Below the pieces are notes generated by a model. It was given only the letters and a program-made list of their open reading frames with translations. It made no database searches and had not been told where the DNA came from. 64,000 nt of DNA from Luteolibacter rhizosphaerae (GTDB lineage: Bacteria; Verrucomicrobiota; Verrucomicrobiia; Verrucomicrobiales; Akkermansiaceae). Both the position numbers and the translations under genes were made by a program. Positions 20,277 to 30,976 of this stretch are shown piece by piece (position 1 is the first letter of the stretch; every line of letters starts with the position of its first letter). The stretch is taken from NCBI RefSeq assembly GCF_025950095.1, contig NZ_JAPDDR010000013.1, positions 1 through 64,000 of the forward strand, given 5' to 3'.

Positions 20277-22814
20277 ATGATTTTGCTCGATCCTGCCAAG
20301 CTCTCGAATCCGACCTCGAATGACGAGGTGCTGAGCGTCTTCCTGGACTACCTGATCGAGACGGAGGTGGAGCCCTACGACCATCAGGAGCAGGCGATCC
20401 TGGAGCTTTTCGCGGGAAACAACGTGATCCTGAACACGCCGACGGGATCGGGGAAGTCGCTGGTGGCACTGGCGATGCATTTCAAGGCGATCTGCCAGAA
20501 CCGGAAGTCCTACTACACGGTGCCGATCAAGGCGCTGGCGAACGAGAAGTTCCTCTCGCTGTGCCATGTCTTCGGGCCGGAGAAGGTGGGCATGATCACG
20601 GGCGATGCGACCGTGAATCCCGGCGCGCCGGTGATCTGCTGCACGGCGGAGATCCTGGCGAATCTGGCGCTGCGCGAGGGTGCGCAGGCGGAGGTGGATG
20701 ACGTGATCATGGACGAGTTCCACTACTACTCGGATGCGTCTCGCGGCTTCGCTTGGCAGGTGCCGCTGCTGACCCTGCCGCAGGCGAGGTTCCTGCTGAT
20801 GTCCGCCACGCTGGGGGAAACGGCTTTCTTTGAGGAGACGCTGACCAAGCTGACGGGTGCGCCGACGACGCTGGTGAAATCCGAGCAGCGTCCGGTGCCG
20901 CTGGAGTTCGACTACAGCGAGACGCCGCTGGAGGAGAAAGTCGGGGAGCTGGTGGAGCAGAACAAGGCGCCGGTGTATTTGGTGCACTTCACCCAGCTGG
21001 CCTGCGCGCAGACGGCGCAGAACCTGACGAGCTCGAACTTCTGCACGAAAGAAGAGAAGCAGCGGATCGCCGAGGTGTTGCACGATGCGAATTTCCGCAG
21101 CCCCTACGGGAAGGAGGTCTCGAAGCTGTTGCGGCACGGGATCGGCATTCATCACGCCGGCCTGCTGCCGAAGTACCGGATCCTGGTCGAGAAGCTGGCG
21201 CAACGCGGCCTGCTGAAGGTGATCTGCGGGACGGACACGCTGGGGGTGGGGGTGAACGTGCCGATCCGCACGGTGCTCTTCACGCAGCTATTCAAGTACG
21301 ACGGAAGTAGTACGAAGACGCTGGCGGTGCGGGACTTCAAGCAGATCTGCGGGCGTGCCGGGCGGAGGGGCTTCGACCACATCGGCTACGTGGTCTGCCA
21401 GGCACCGGAGCACGTGATCGAGAACCTGCGGCTGGAGAAGAAGGCGTCCTCTTCGGGCAAGAAAAGCTTCGTGAAACGAAAGCCGCCGGAGAAGGGCTTC
21501 GTGAACTGGGACGAGAAGGCTTACCGACGGCTGATCGATGCACCGCCGGAGAAGCTGGTATCGAGCTTTCAGGTGCGGCACTCGATGCTGCTGAACGTGC
21601 TAAGCCGCGAGCATGAGGACGGCTGCGACGCCCTGCGGAAGATCATCCGGAACAGCCACGAGACGGCGGCGAAGAAGAAGGCGCACAAGAAGCGGGCCTT
21701 TCAGATCTTCCGCGGGTTGGTGGAGGGAAACATCCTGCGGATCATCCCGCCGGCCGAGCGCAAGGGCCCGGTGAAGGTCGCGCTGAACGTGGAGCTGCAA
21801 GAGGATTTCTCGATGAACCAAGCGCTCGGGCTGTATCTGCTTGATGCAGTGCCGCAGCTCGACCGGGAATCGCCGGACTATGCGCTGAACGTGATCTCGC
21901 TCGTCGAGGCGATCCTGGAGAATCCGGAAGTGATCCTGCGGCGGCAGGTGGACTTGCTGAAGGGCGAGTTGATCGGCCAGTTGAAGAACGAGGGCGTGGA
22001 GTATGAAGAGCGGATGGCCCGGCTCGAAGAGGTCGAGTGGCCGAAGCCCGGGAAGGATTTCATTTACGACACCTACAACGCCTTCGTGGCCGAGCGGCCG
22101 TGGATGAAGGAGGCGGCGGTGCGGCCGAAGTCGATTGCCCGGGAGATGTTCGAGCACTGGCAGTCCTTCGAGGACTATGTGAAAACCTACGGGCTGGAGA
22201 AGAGCGAAGCGGTGCTGCTACGGCATCTCTCGGAGGTCTACAAGGTGCTCTCGCAGACCGTGCCGCCGATGGCGAAGACCGAGGAACTGGTCGAGGCGGA
22301 GGAATACTTTTTCGAGATCCTGCGCGGGGTGGATTCGAGCCTGCTCGACGAGTGGGAGAAACTGAAGAATCCCGACTATGTCCCGGAGGAGGAGAAGCCG
22401 CCGGAGCAGCGGAAGCATGTCGCCTTCACGCGGAATCGCCCGGCCTTCACGCGGGCGCTGCGGAATGCGGTGTTCACCTTGGTCAAGGCGTTCGCCGAGG
22501 AGAATACCGCGGCGGTGCTGGCCCAGGTGGAACCGGCGGACGGCGATGGGACCGCGTGGAATGCGGGGCGGGTGGAGGGCTTGTTGGATGCCTACTTCGC
22601 GGAGCACCTCAGGATCCGTCTGGACCCGGAAGCGCGGGCGGCCAAGCACTCGCGGATCGACGACGAAGAGCCGCGGCGCTGGAAGGTCGAGCAGATTCTG
22701 GTGGACCCGGACGAGCACAACGACTGGATGCTAAAGCTGACGGTGGATCTGGACCGGAGTGACGCGGAGGAAAGGCCGGTGCTGGTGTTGGAGGGGATGG
22801 AGACGATCGCGTGA
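20277..22814 (+). CDS. Ski2-like DExH RNA helicase with DUF3516-type C-terminus
   Basis: 845 residues from ATG 20277; an upstream in-frame start at 20193 is less likely. Superfamily 2 motifs appear in order: TPTGSGKS (Walker A, ~54), MDEFHYY (DExH, ~146), SATLG (~176), '[16 protein letters not shown]' (~319) and [12 protein letters not shown] (motif VI, ~357). The arrangement and long helical C-terminus match bacterial Ski2/Mtr4-like helicases that carry DUF3516. The likely role is ATP-driven RNA unwinding in the cytoplasm; partners are unknown. It is divergent from the EEP gene with about 114 bases between the starts. Confidence 0.88.
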   Translation: MILLDPAKLSNPTSNDEVLSVFLDYLIETEVEPYDHQEQAILELFAGNNVILNTPTGSGKSLVALAMHFKAICQNRKSYYTVPIKALANEKFLSLCHVFGPEKVGMITGDATVNPGAPVICCTAEILANLALREGAQAEVDDVIMDEFHYYSDASRGFAWQVPLLTLPQARFLLMSATLGETAFFEETLTKLTGAPTTLVKSEQRPVPLEFDYSETPLEEKVGELVEQNKAPVYLVHFTQLACAQTAQNLTSSNFCTKEEKQRIAEVLHDANFRSPYGKEVSKLLRHGIGIHHAGLLPKYRILVEKLAQRGLLKVICGTDTLGVGVNVPIRTVLFTQLFKYDGSSTKTLAVRDFKQICGRAGRRGFDHIGYVVCQAPEHVIENLRLEKKASSSGKKSFVKRKPPEKGFVNWDEKAYRRLIDAPPEKLVSSFQVRHSMLLNVLSREHEDGCDALRKIIRNSHETAAKKKAHKKRAFQIFRGLVEGNILRIIPPAERKGPVKVALNVELQEDFSMNQALGLYLLDAVPQLDRESPDYALNVISLVEAILENPEVILRRQVDLLKGELIGQLKNEGVEYEERMARLEEVEWPKPGKDFIYDTYNAFVAERPWMKEAAVRPKSIAREMFEHWQSFEDYVKTYGLEKSEAVLLRHLSEVYKVLSQTVPPMAKTEELVEAEEYFFEILRGVDSSLLDEWEKLKNPDYVPEEEKPPEQRKHVAFTRNRPAFTRALRNAVFTLVKAFAEENTAAVLAQVEPADGDGTAWNAGRVEGLLDAYFAEHLRIRLDPEARAAKHSRIDDEEPRRWKVEQILVDPDEHNDWMLKLTVDLDRSDAEERPVLVLEGMETIA

Positions 22815-23042
22815 ATGATGGTTTCATATTTCCACACGCTTGAACGAATGCTAGGGTCCGGTGTGGCCGACCCATCCCAGACCTTTCCAGAACGAGGCAT
22901 GCCGCGCTGGCGCGAGAAGCAGCGGAAAATGCCGGTAGGGGAGAAGGTGGCCCTGCTGGGGCAGGTGATCTTGGAAACCCGGAAGCTCGAAGTGATCAAG
23001 AAGGCATGGAAGCAGTCTGCGATGTCCTCGAAGAATTACTGA
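22815..23042 (+). CDS. Small protein overlapping a nucleotidyltransferase (possible antitoxin-like partner)
   Basis: Up to 75 residues; the true start may be ATG 22815, 22848 or 22899. The first ATG comes immediately after the helicase stop. The conserved-looking part is 'WREKQRKMPVGEKVALLGQV' plus 'ILETRKLEVIKKAWKQ', basic and helical. It overlaps the next gene by 37 bases in another frame, which suggests translational coupling. I do not recognise the family. The pairing of a small ORF with an overlapping nucleotidyltransferase resembles toxin-antitoxin layouts, but function is inferred. Confidence 0.5.
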   Translation: MMVSYFHTLERMLGSGVADPSQTFPERGMPRWREKQRKMPVGEKVALLGQVILETRKLEVIKKAWKQSAMSSKNY

Positions 23043-23521
23043 AGCAAGGCTCCCTTAGCGCGTATGCCATCGGAGGTGCAACTGCCGCAGGCTTTCATGG
23101 GGAGCCCTTGGCCACGCGGGATATCGATGTCTTCGTTTTCTTAGAGGCATCCCCCGGGTCACTCTTGGTCTCGCTGTCCCCGCTTTTCGAGCGCTTGTCC
23201 CAGATGGGCTTTCGAGACTTCGACGAAGAAGGTATTCTGATCAACGGCTTTCCGGTCCAGTTTCTCTCCGCAACTCCCGGGCTAGAAACTGAGGCTGTGA
23301 CCGAAGCCTTGGTGATTCAATTCGATACCCATGTGATCCGGGTGATGACCCCGGAGCATTTGGCTGCGATTGCTTTGAAACTGGGGCGACCCAAGGATCG
23401 GGCAAGGTTGGTGTATCTGGTCTCCCTCCCGGAGTTTGACCGGAGTCGTTTCGGAGAGGTCTTATCTAAGCATGGACTGACCGAGCGGTGGGACACTTGG
23501 GCTTCCGGACTAGGCCTCTGA
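23006..23521 (+). CDS. Nucleotidyltransferase-fold protein (AbiEii/MNT-like)
   Basis: 171 residues. 'YAIGGATAAGFHGEPLATRD' then IDVFVFLE gives the GG...DxD signature of minimal nucleotidyltransferases, close to the AbiEii/DUF6036 type. The third acidic position appears as 'PVQFLSATPG', with Gln where many relatives have Asp. It starts inside the upstream small ORF and may be made by coupled translation. Relatives include toxins that modify tRNA or inhibit growth, but solitary non-toxin forms exist too. No signal peptide is visible. Confidence 0.65.
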   Translation: MEAVCDVLEELLKQGSLSAYAIGGATAAGFHGEPLATRDIDVFVFLEASPGSLLVSLSPLFERLSQMGFRDFDEEGILINGFPVQFLSATPGLETEAVTEALVIQFDTHVIRVMTPEHLAAIALKLGRPKDRARLVYLVSLPEFDRSRFGEVLSKHGLTERWDTWASGLGL

Positions 23522-23578
23522 GCGGGTGTTCCCCGTGACCGAAAAGCTGCTGGCAAATCGCCGCTTAGAGGCCTTAGT

Positions 23579-25723
23579 GTGCGAGTGGTGAAATTGAGCA
23601 ATATGGGACTGCGCGGAAAGTTCGCCCTGGCACTGGCGATCGCAGCCCTGATTCCGTTTCTGGTAGGGCTGGTGGTTCTGGAAACCTTCGGGTTCCGGCA
23701 TTTGCTGGCCACCAAGGGGCGCTTGCACGAGGCGGAGGCGCGGGCGACCGCACGGTCGCTGGAGCGCTCGGTGGAGTTCCAGGCGGGCAATTTCTGGAGC
23801 TGGGTGGCGGCGGATCCGGCCCTGCTCGATTATCTCTCCGGGCTGGTGACCGGGGCTGAACCGGACATGAAGGCCACCGAGGCGAGGTGGAAGGAGATGT
23901 CGGAGGATGACCCGGTGCTGCGCGAGATTCTGGGGAACCCGGGAACCAACAGCCTGCTGCGATTCGCGACCTCGCACAAAACGGTGGCGGAGGTGCTGGT
24001 GGCGGATACCACCGGGCGTTTGGTGGCGGCTTCGCAAAAGGCCAGCGACTACGATCAATCGGACGAGGCGTGGTGGAGCGTGGGTCGCACCCTGCCGGAA
24101 AGCGGGATGTGGACGGACTCGCTGCACTTCGACGAGAGCGCCGGGGTATTCTCGCTGGATCTGGTGCTGCCGATTCACCGCAAGGGCGAGCTGAAGGGGG
24201 TGGCGAAGCTGGTGCTGGATGTCACCCCGCTGTTCTCGCAACTCCGGACCTCACGCGACGACAGCGGCGGGCAACTGGAGATCCTGCTGCCGGACAGCCG
24301 GGTGCTGGCCCGCTCCGGTGCGACCGGCTATGAGGCGCAGGGGACCACGCTGGACCCTGATGCGATGCTGGTCATCCGCGCGGCCCGGAATGGCTGGACC
24401 CTGAATCATCCGGGGAACAGCCCGGAGGAGCGGATGAGTGGGTTCGCCTCGATCGAATCGCGGGGATCGGACCGGCGGCGCTCGGAGCCGGATGGCTACG
24501 TGCTCTTTTCTTCACCGAAGGACGAGGTGGTCGCCCCTCTGCGGCGGCAGGTTGTCCTGATCGGTCTGGCCGCGGGACTGGCCACCGGGGTGTGTTTGCT
24601 GGGCGGCTACGCCTTGGTGAACCGGAAGATCCTCAAGCCGATCTCGGCGCTGGGGCAGGCGGCCCGCTCGGTGGCCGCCACCGCCCATCTGCGCACCGAT
24701 GTCGGCATGTCCGAGACGGAGGCCTTCGCGCTGCGGAAGACGGCGGAAGAGGATCTGCACCGGATCCGCTCGATCCAAACGGGCGACGAGGTGCAGGAAC
24801 TGGCGGAGGACTTCGGCGCGATGACCGACCGGGTGATGCGCTATCACCGGGAGCTGGAGGCGGAGGTGGATGCCAAGACCTCCCTGATCCGGGAGGAACT
24901 GGAGATGGCGCGCGAGTTCCAGACCGCGCTCATGCCGACGAGTTTCCCGGAGACGCCCGCGCATCTGGCGAAGGACCCGCTGCGGCTGGGCTTCGCGCAC
25001 TTCTACCAGCCGGCCTCGACAGTGGGCGGGGATTTCTTCGATCTGCTGGAGCTGGATGAGCACCGCACCGGCGTGCTGATCGCGGATGTGATGGGGCACG
25101 GGGCCCGCTCGGCGCTGGTCACGGCGATCCTGCGGGCGCTGGTGCGGAATCACGTGGCCTCCGCTCACGATCCGGGGGCGTTCCTCGGGATCCTGAACCG
25201 CGAGCTCTTCGAGGTGATCGAGCGCAGCCACCAGACCCTGTTTGTGACCGCCTTCTTCCTGGTGCTGGATACCAAGGAGGCGAAGGCGAGCTGGGCGGTG
25301 GCAGGGCACCCTGCCCCCCTGCGGGCGCGGCGCAGCACCGGCAATCCGCCCCAACTACTGTGGAGCGGCGCGCAGCGGCAGCCTGCGCTGGGCCTGATGC
25401 CCGCCACGGCCTACCAGACGGCGAATTCCTCGATCCGGGCGGGGGATGTCTTCCTGCTCTACACGGACGGGGTGGTGGAGGCGGAGAATCCCTCCGGGAA
25501 GGATTTCGGCATCCAACGGCTGGTCGCGACCTTCGACGAGGCCCTCGACGGCCCGCTGGCCGCCATGCCGGCCAAGGTGATTTGCGAGGTGGCGGCCTTC
25601 CAGAAGCGGCGTCACCACGACGACGACGTGTGCGTGGTGGCGGTGGAGGTGAGCCCCGGGGCAGTGTCGGAACCGGTGACGGGTCCGGGGATGCTGGCAG
25701 GATCGGTCCCACGCGGTGCTTGA
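23579..25723 (+). CDS. Membrane sensor with HAMP and SpoIIE/RsbU-type phosphatase domain
   Basis: 714 residues. GTG 23579 is chosen because AGAGG lies seven bases upstream; ATG 23603 is the alternative. TM1 is at ~15-35, followed by a periplasmic dCache-like sensor (~37-320), TM2 (VVLIGLAAGLATGVCLLGGY, ~324-345), a HAMP linker and a coiled coil. The PP2C-like SpoIIE domain (~470-690) has 'GGDFFDLLELDEHRTGVLIA' followed by DVMGHGARSAL, 'AVAGHPAPLRAR' and 'LYTDGVVEAENPSG', with the Asp residues that bind Mn/Mg. RsbU-type proteins dephosphorylate anti-sigma antagonists. No partner STAS or kinase gene is adjacent, so the target is unknown. Confidence 0.88.
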   Translation: MRVVKLSNMGLRGKFALALAIAALIPFLVGLVVLETFGFRHLLATKGRLHEAEARATARSLERSVEFQAGNFWSWVAADPALLDYLSGLVTGAEPDMKATEARWKEMSEDDPVLREILGNPGTNSLLRFATSHKTVAEVLVADTTGRLVAASQKASDYDQSDEAWWSVGRTLPESGMWTDSLHFDESAGVFSLDLVLPIHRKGELKGVAKLVLDVTPLFSQLRTSRDDSGGQLEILLPDSRVLARSGATGYEAQGTTLDPDAMLVIRAARNGWTLNHPGNSPEERMSGFASIESRGSDRRRSEPDGYVLFSSPKDEVVAPLRRQVVLIGLAAGLATGVCLLGGYALVNRKILKPISALGQAARSVAATAHLRTDVGMSETEAFALRKTAEEDLHRIRSIQTGDEVQELAEDFGAMTDRVMRYHRELEAEVDAKTSLIREELEMAREFQTALMPTSFPETPAHLAKDPLRLGFAHFYQPASTVGGDFFDLLELDEHRTGVLIADVMGHGARSALVTAILRALVRNHVASAHDPGAFLGILNRELFEVIERSHQTLFVTAFFLVLDTKEAKASWAVAGHPAPLRARRSTGNPPQLLWSGAQRQPALGLMPATAYQTANSSIRAGDVFLLYTDGVVEAENPSGKDFGIQRLVATFDEALDGPLAAMPAKVICEVAAFQKRRHHDDDVCVVAVEVSPGAVSEPVTGPGMLAGSVPRGA

Positions 25724-25754
25724 CTTGCAAGGCGTCCTGCGGCAACCCCGCCCC

Positions 25755-26951
<1,197 letters not shown>

Positions 26952-26996
26952 CTTGGCCCGATTCCCGCTGTTGATCCCGCACCCAACTGATTTGCC

Positions 26997-27767
26997 ATGT
27001 TCCGCAAGCCCATCTTTGCCGCCAACTGGAAGATGAACAAGGGGCCCTCCGAAACGGAGGACTTCGCCCGTAGTTTCCTTTCCAAGGTTCAGAACCGCAC
27101 TTTCCCCTGCGATATCGTGATCGCGCCTCCCTTCGTTTCGCTGTCGAAGGCGGCGGAGATCCTGGGGAATGTCTCGAGCATCGCGCTCGCCGCCCAGAAT
27201 TGCTCGCAGTTCGATTCCGGTGCCTACACCGGTGAGATCAGCGCGATGATGCTGAAGGAATTCTTCGTGCACTACGTGATCCTCGGTCACAGCGAGCGCC
27301 GCGCGATCTACGGTGAGACGGATGAAGTGATCAACGCGAAGGTCCGCAAGGCCCGCGAGTTGAACATGAAGCCGATCTTCTGCATCGGCGAAACGCTCGA
27401 GGAGCGCGAGGCCGGCAAGCTGGAGAAGGTGCTGCGCACCCAGGTCAGCGCCGGTCTGCAGGGTCTCTCCGAGCGCGACCTGCTCGATACGGTGATCGCT
27501 TACGAGCCGGTCTGGGCGATCGGCACCGGCGTGACCGCCTCGGCAGCGCAGGCTCAGGAGGCACACGCTTTCGTCCGTTCGCTGGTGGCGGAGCAGTTCG
27601 GCGCGGACAGCGCGGCGAAGATCCGGATCCAGTACGGTGGCTCGGTGAAGCCCAGCAACGCGGCCGAACTTATGGCCTGCCCGGACATCGACGGCGCACT
27701 GATCGGTGGTGCCTCGCTGGAGCCGCAGAGCTTCCTCGATATCATCGAGAAGGGTGCTCCGGCCTAA
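26997..27767 (+). CDS. tpiA: Triosephosphate isomerase
   Basis: 256 residues, the usual length. It interconverts dihydroxyacetone phosphate and glyceraldehyde-3-phosphate. AANWKMNKG carries the catalytic Lys, GHSERR the His, and 'AYEPVWAIGTG' the catalytic Glu. 'QYGGSVKP' binds the phosphate. It lies directly after pgk and before a strong terminator, so the pgk-tpiA unit ends here. Confidence 0.97.
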   Translation: MFRKPIFAANWKMNKGPSETEDFARSFLSKVQNRTFPCDIVIAPPFVSLSKAAEILGNVSSIALAAQNCSQFDSGAYTGEISAMMLKEFFVHYVILGHSERRAIYGETDEVINAKVRKARELNMKPIFCIGETLEEREAGKLEKVLRTQVSAGLQGLSERDLLDTVIAYEPVWAIGTGVTASAAQAQEAHAFVRSLVAEQFGADSAAKIRIQYGGSVKPSNAAELMACPDIDGALIGGASLEPQSFLDIIEKGAPA

Positions 27768-27796
27768 GCGCTGCGATAAGCCAGATTGATTCTTGG

Positions 27797-27823
27797 AAAG
27801 GGGCGCATCTCGCGCCCCTTTTC
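27797..27823 (+). terminator. Intrinsic terminator of pgk-tpiA
   Basis: AAGGGGCGC (27798-27806) pairs with GCGCCCCTT (27812-27820) around a 5-base loop, followed by TTTTC. It lies 30 bases after the tpiA stop. The rest of the 231-base gap up to 27998 shows no other clear element. Confidence 0.88.
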
Positions 27824-27998
27824 ATTTGTTGTGCTTGTCATCCGGGATCCGCGGGTGAGCGGGAGGAAGGAAATCCGGGAAAGTACCAAGAAGCACCGGG
27901 CCGGTGCGTCGAACTTGTGTCGAGCGGATTGTTCCGCCCGGCCTCCCCCGATCCGCGGGGAGCTCCTGTCGCCAAGCTCCAACATCTCCTGTACCCTT

Positions 27999-30218
27999 AT
28001 GACTTCGAGGTCCCGTCTGCTCGCCATCACCCTTTGCCTCGGGGCTTCCCTCGCGGCATTCATCCCGGTGAAGCAGCGTCTCCACTCCCACCCGCAGAGA
28101 TCCTCCGGTGATTCTCCGCGTGTCCACGATTCCACGATTCCCCATCAAACAAAGGCTCGAGGTGAAGGAATCTTGACGGAAAGCCAGCCCGATGGGCCCG
28201 CCTACGGGTTCCGCGAAGAGCAAGGCGGCCAGGCCTTCGCCGCGGAGAACTTCGCCTATCAGATGGATGTGAAGTGCCATCAGGATGGCATCACCATCAC
28301 ACCTTCCGGCGATCATGCCCTCGCTCCCGCATGGTCGTTCAGCTTGGCCAAGCCGCAGGCAGGTCAGTCGATGCTCACTGCCGAGAATGGCAGGGTGGCC
28401 TATCAGCACGGGCCTCATCAGGAGGAGTGGTTCGTCAATTCCACCAAGGGCGTTGAACATGGCATGACACTCGCCACAGCGATCTCCTCGCAGGATGAGC
28501 CGTTAATCATCGAGTTCGCCGTAGACTCCTCGCTGAAGGGCGAGCAAGCGGGAAGCAATCACTTGGTCTTCAGCAACGACGCCGGTGTGCCGACGCTGCG
28601 CTACGAGCAGCTCTTCGCCTTCGATGCGAAGGGGCGCGACATTCCCACCGCGCTGGCATGGAACGAGGATCGATCGACGATCTCGTGGCGCGTGGATCAC
28701 CAGGGCTTCGAGTATCCGATCACCATTGATCCGATCATCGCCACCTTCTCGCAGACCTTGCTACCGCCGACCTTGTCGAACGGCAGCTTCGGCGACTCCA
28801 TTGCGATCGTCGGCAACTTCATGGCAGTGGGATCACCCAGCTTGAGCCGGGTGTATCTCTACGAGAAAAACGCGGGGACTTGGGAAATCTTCAGCCGCAA
28901 GAACTTCCTCGTCTCCACCGCGAGCAACGGCGGCGCTTTTGGCACGAAGGTGCTGATGCCCGATCTCAACACGATCATAGTCTCGGATATCACCTATGAC
29001 GCTCCTACTTCCTCGGGCGGCACGAATGATAATCAGGGAGCCATCTTCGTCTTCGGCCGGAACGTCGGCGGGGACAACAGTTGGGGTTTGATCAAGCAGT
29101 TCACGATCACCGATCCGCTCTTGCCGAACGGGAAACTGGCCGACCGTCTCGGAACCGTGATGGTGTGCAACGGGACCACGCTTGCAGCGAATGCCATTCC
29201 CGATGCGGGCTCCTACGATACCGCGATGAAGTCGATCTACCTCTTCGAGAAGGACCGCGGTGGCATCGATAACTGGGGCCAGGTGCCCAACGTGCGGGTT
29301 GAGAGCCTCGGCTTCGCCAGCGGCTTCACCTACGGGCATACCTTCGACTTGGAAGGCGACCTTTTGGTGGTGGGTTCCTCCGCGGAGAACTATCAAGCGA
29401 GCTCCAGTTCGCCGATCGTCCAGTTTCAGGGTGCAATCTACCTCTATGGCCGGAACCAAGGCGGCACGAACCAATGGGGACTGCTGCCCAATGGCAGGCG
29501 CTATGCGGCGGACGGCCTGTTCGGAGACCTCTTCGGGCGCTCCGTGTCGATCTCGGGCGATATCATCGCGGTCGGTGCGGATAGCGTGGATCTCTCCGCG
29601 TCCCAAGCGGATGCGGGAGCGGTTTACCGCCTTTCCCGCAATCAAGGCGGCACTGGTGCATGGGGCTTCCTTCCCGGACGGATCACGGCGGCGGATGCGG
29701 CGGCTGGGGACGGCTTCGGAGCCTTCGTCGAGCTTCTCGGGGATGTGCTCGCGGTGCGGGCATCCGGCGATGATGTAGCCGGCACGAACAACGCCGGCTC
29801 GGTCTACCTCTTCGAGCGGAATCTCGGCGGGCCTAACAACTTCGGTGCCGTGTCCGGTGGGAAGTTCTCGATCGATAACGTCTCGAACATCGTGAAGGTG
29901 AACAGCCCGGTCTTCCTCTCGCCGGGGCACCTCGCGTTCTCGACCAATCCCTCCACGGGGAACTCTTCGCTCAGCATCGTGAACCTGAGCGGCACCCTGG
30001 CACCGGCCACGCTGGGTCCGATCACCTTCAGCCCGCAAGGCGTGGTGAGCTTCACGCCCGTGGCCGCGGGCAACTATCAGCTGCGGACCAGCACCAACCT
30101 CAGCACCTGGTCCAATCAAGGCGCGGCACAGGTCGGCGCGGCGAATGCCAGTCTGACTTGGAACGCCGGAGCCCCGACCCCGGGGACCAAGCGATTCTAC
30201 CGGGTGGAGAGCCCGTGA
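27999..30218 (+). CDS. Secreted FG-GAP-like beta-propeller protein
   Basis: 739 residues from ATG 27999, which gives a signal peptide (MTSRSRLLAITLCLGASLAAF). The open frame extends 71 codons upstream, over the tpiA terminator, which is unlikely to be coding. After an N-terminal domain of unknown type, repeated blades have 'YLFEK..GG...WG' and 'FGRNVGGDNSWG' with 'FG.S(I/V)...GD..AVG', typical of FG-GAP repeats. The end, 'YQLRTSTNLSTWSNQG...FYRVESP', is the tail shared with other secreted proteins here. It is likely extracellular; ligand unknown. Confidence 0.8.
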   Translation: MTSRSRLLAITLCLGASLAAFIPVKQRLHSHPQRSSGDSPRVHDSTIPHQTKARGEGILTESQPDGPAYGFREEQGGQAFAAENFAYQMDVKCHQDGITITPSGDHALAPAWSFSLAKPQAGQSMLTAENGRVAYQHGPHQEEWFVNSTKGVEHGMTLATAISSQDEPLIIEFAVDSSLKGEQAGSNHLVFSNDAGVPTLRYEQLFAFDAKGRDIPTALAWNEDRSTISWRVDHQGFEYPITIDPIIATFSQTLLPPTLSNGSFGDSIAIVGNFMAVGSPSLSRVYLYEKNAGTWEIFSRKNFLVSTASNGGAFGTKVLMPDLNTIIVSDITYDAPTSSGGTNDNQGAIFVFGRNVGGDNSWGLIKQFTITDPLLPNGKLADRLGTVMVCNGTTLAANAIPDAGSYDTAMKSIYLFEKDRGGIDNWGQVPNVRVESLGFASGFTYGHTFDLEGDLLVVGSSAENYQASSSSPIVQFQGAIYLYGRNQGGTNQWGLLPNGRRYAADGLFGDLFGRSVSISGDIIAVGADSVDLSASQADAGAVYRLSRNQGGTGAWGFLPGRITAADAAAGDGFGAFVELLGDVLAVRASGDDVAGTNNAGSVYLFERNLGGPNNFGAVSGGKFSIDNVSNIVKVNSPVFLSPGHLAFSTNPSTGNSSLSIVNLSGTLAPATLGPITFSPQGVVSFTPVAAGNYQLRTSTNLSTWSNQGAAQVGAANASLTWNAGAPTPGTKRFYRVESP

Positions 30219-30233
30219 GAAAACAAGGGGGGT

Positions 30234-30269
30234 GGCCTGCGCTGTGCCTTCAGGGGCATGGCGCAGGCC
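30234..30269. terminator. Hairpin between convergent genes, possible weak terminator
   Basis: GGCCTGCGC (30234-30242) pairs with GCGCAGGCC (30261-30269), with some inner pairing. It lies between the stop of the FG-GAP gene and the stop of the DUF1080 gene. No T-run follows on either strand, so its role is uncertain. Confidence 0.4.
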
Positions 30270-30278
30270 CATTCCAGA

Positions 30279-30854
30279 TTACAGCGAGTCCACGGTGAGG
30301 TTCTTGAACTCGATCTTCATCTTCACGCCGGGGTGGATCTGCAGGCCGATCGGGCCGGATTCCTTGGCGGTGTCGGAGACGTATTCGATGACCTGCTCGC
30401 CATTCAGGGAGACGGTGTAGGTCTTGCCCTTCGCCACGATCTTCATGTGGTTCCAGTCGTCCGCCTTCAGGAGTTCCTTCACCCCGGCGGCTTCCTGCGG
30501 GTAGCCGCGCTTCGAGCCGATGTAGGGCGAGGCGGTCAGGTCGCGCTTGAGCGAACGGGAGGTGCCGATCTGGATCTGCTCGTTCTCGTGGCGTAGGAAG
30601 ATGCCGGAGTCCACGTCGCCGGAGAACTTGAAGTCGAGCTCGACCGTGAAGTCCTTGAAGCTCTTCTCCGACCACAGCACGGAGTTCTGCTTCTTGTCAT
30701 CGCTCTCGCCCTTCAGCACACCCTCGGCCACGGTCCAGTAGTCGGCGCCCTGGACTTTCCAGCCTTCGAGTCCGGTCCCGTTGAAGACTTTCTCCGGTGC
30801 GGCGATGGCGATGGTCGGGAACAGCAGGGATGCGAGCAACAAGTGAGCTTTCAT
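30279..30854 (-). CDS. Secreted DUF1080 (3-keto-disaccharide hydrolase-type) protein
   Basis: 191 residues with signal peptide MKAHLLLASLLFPTIAIAA. The mature part is one DUF1080 domain: 'KVFNGTGLEGWKV', 'WTVAEGVLKG', 'F.VELDFKFSGD.DSGIFLR', 'WNHMKIVAKG', 'GPIGLQIHPGVKMKIEFKN'. It has the concanavalin-like beta-jelly-roll pattern. Family members include 3-keto-glycoside hydrolases and binding domains, and they are abundant in Verrucomicrobiota and Planctomycetota. The substrate here is unknown. It is a single gene convergent with the FG-GAP gene. Confidence 0.85.
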   Translation of the reverse strand: MKAHLLLASLLFPTIAIAAPEKVFNGTGLEGWKVQGADYWTVAEGVLKGESDDKKQNSVLWSEKSFKDFTVELDFKFSGDVDSGIFLRHENEQIQIGTSRSLKRDLTASPYIGSKRGYPQEAAGVKELLKADDWNHMKIVAKGKTYTVSLNGEQVIEYVSDTAKESGPIGLQIHPGVKMKIEFKNLTVDSL

Positions 30855-30976
30855 TGAGGGGACTACGCCTAGGTCATGAAACTCTTTCTTGAAAGATCGG
30901 GTTATAGACGGGCGGGGAAAAACTTGTCATCTTTGCCCCTTGTGCCCGGTCGCAGGGGCTTCCTAGGGTGGGATCG

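Noticed and set aside
20163-21203. Very long upstream extension of the leftward open frame that ends at 18246
   Set aside because: It is antisense to the helicase gene, has no family match and would remove the clean signal peptide at 20162.
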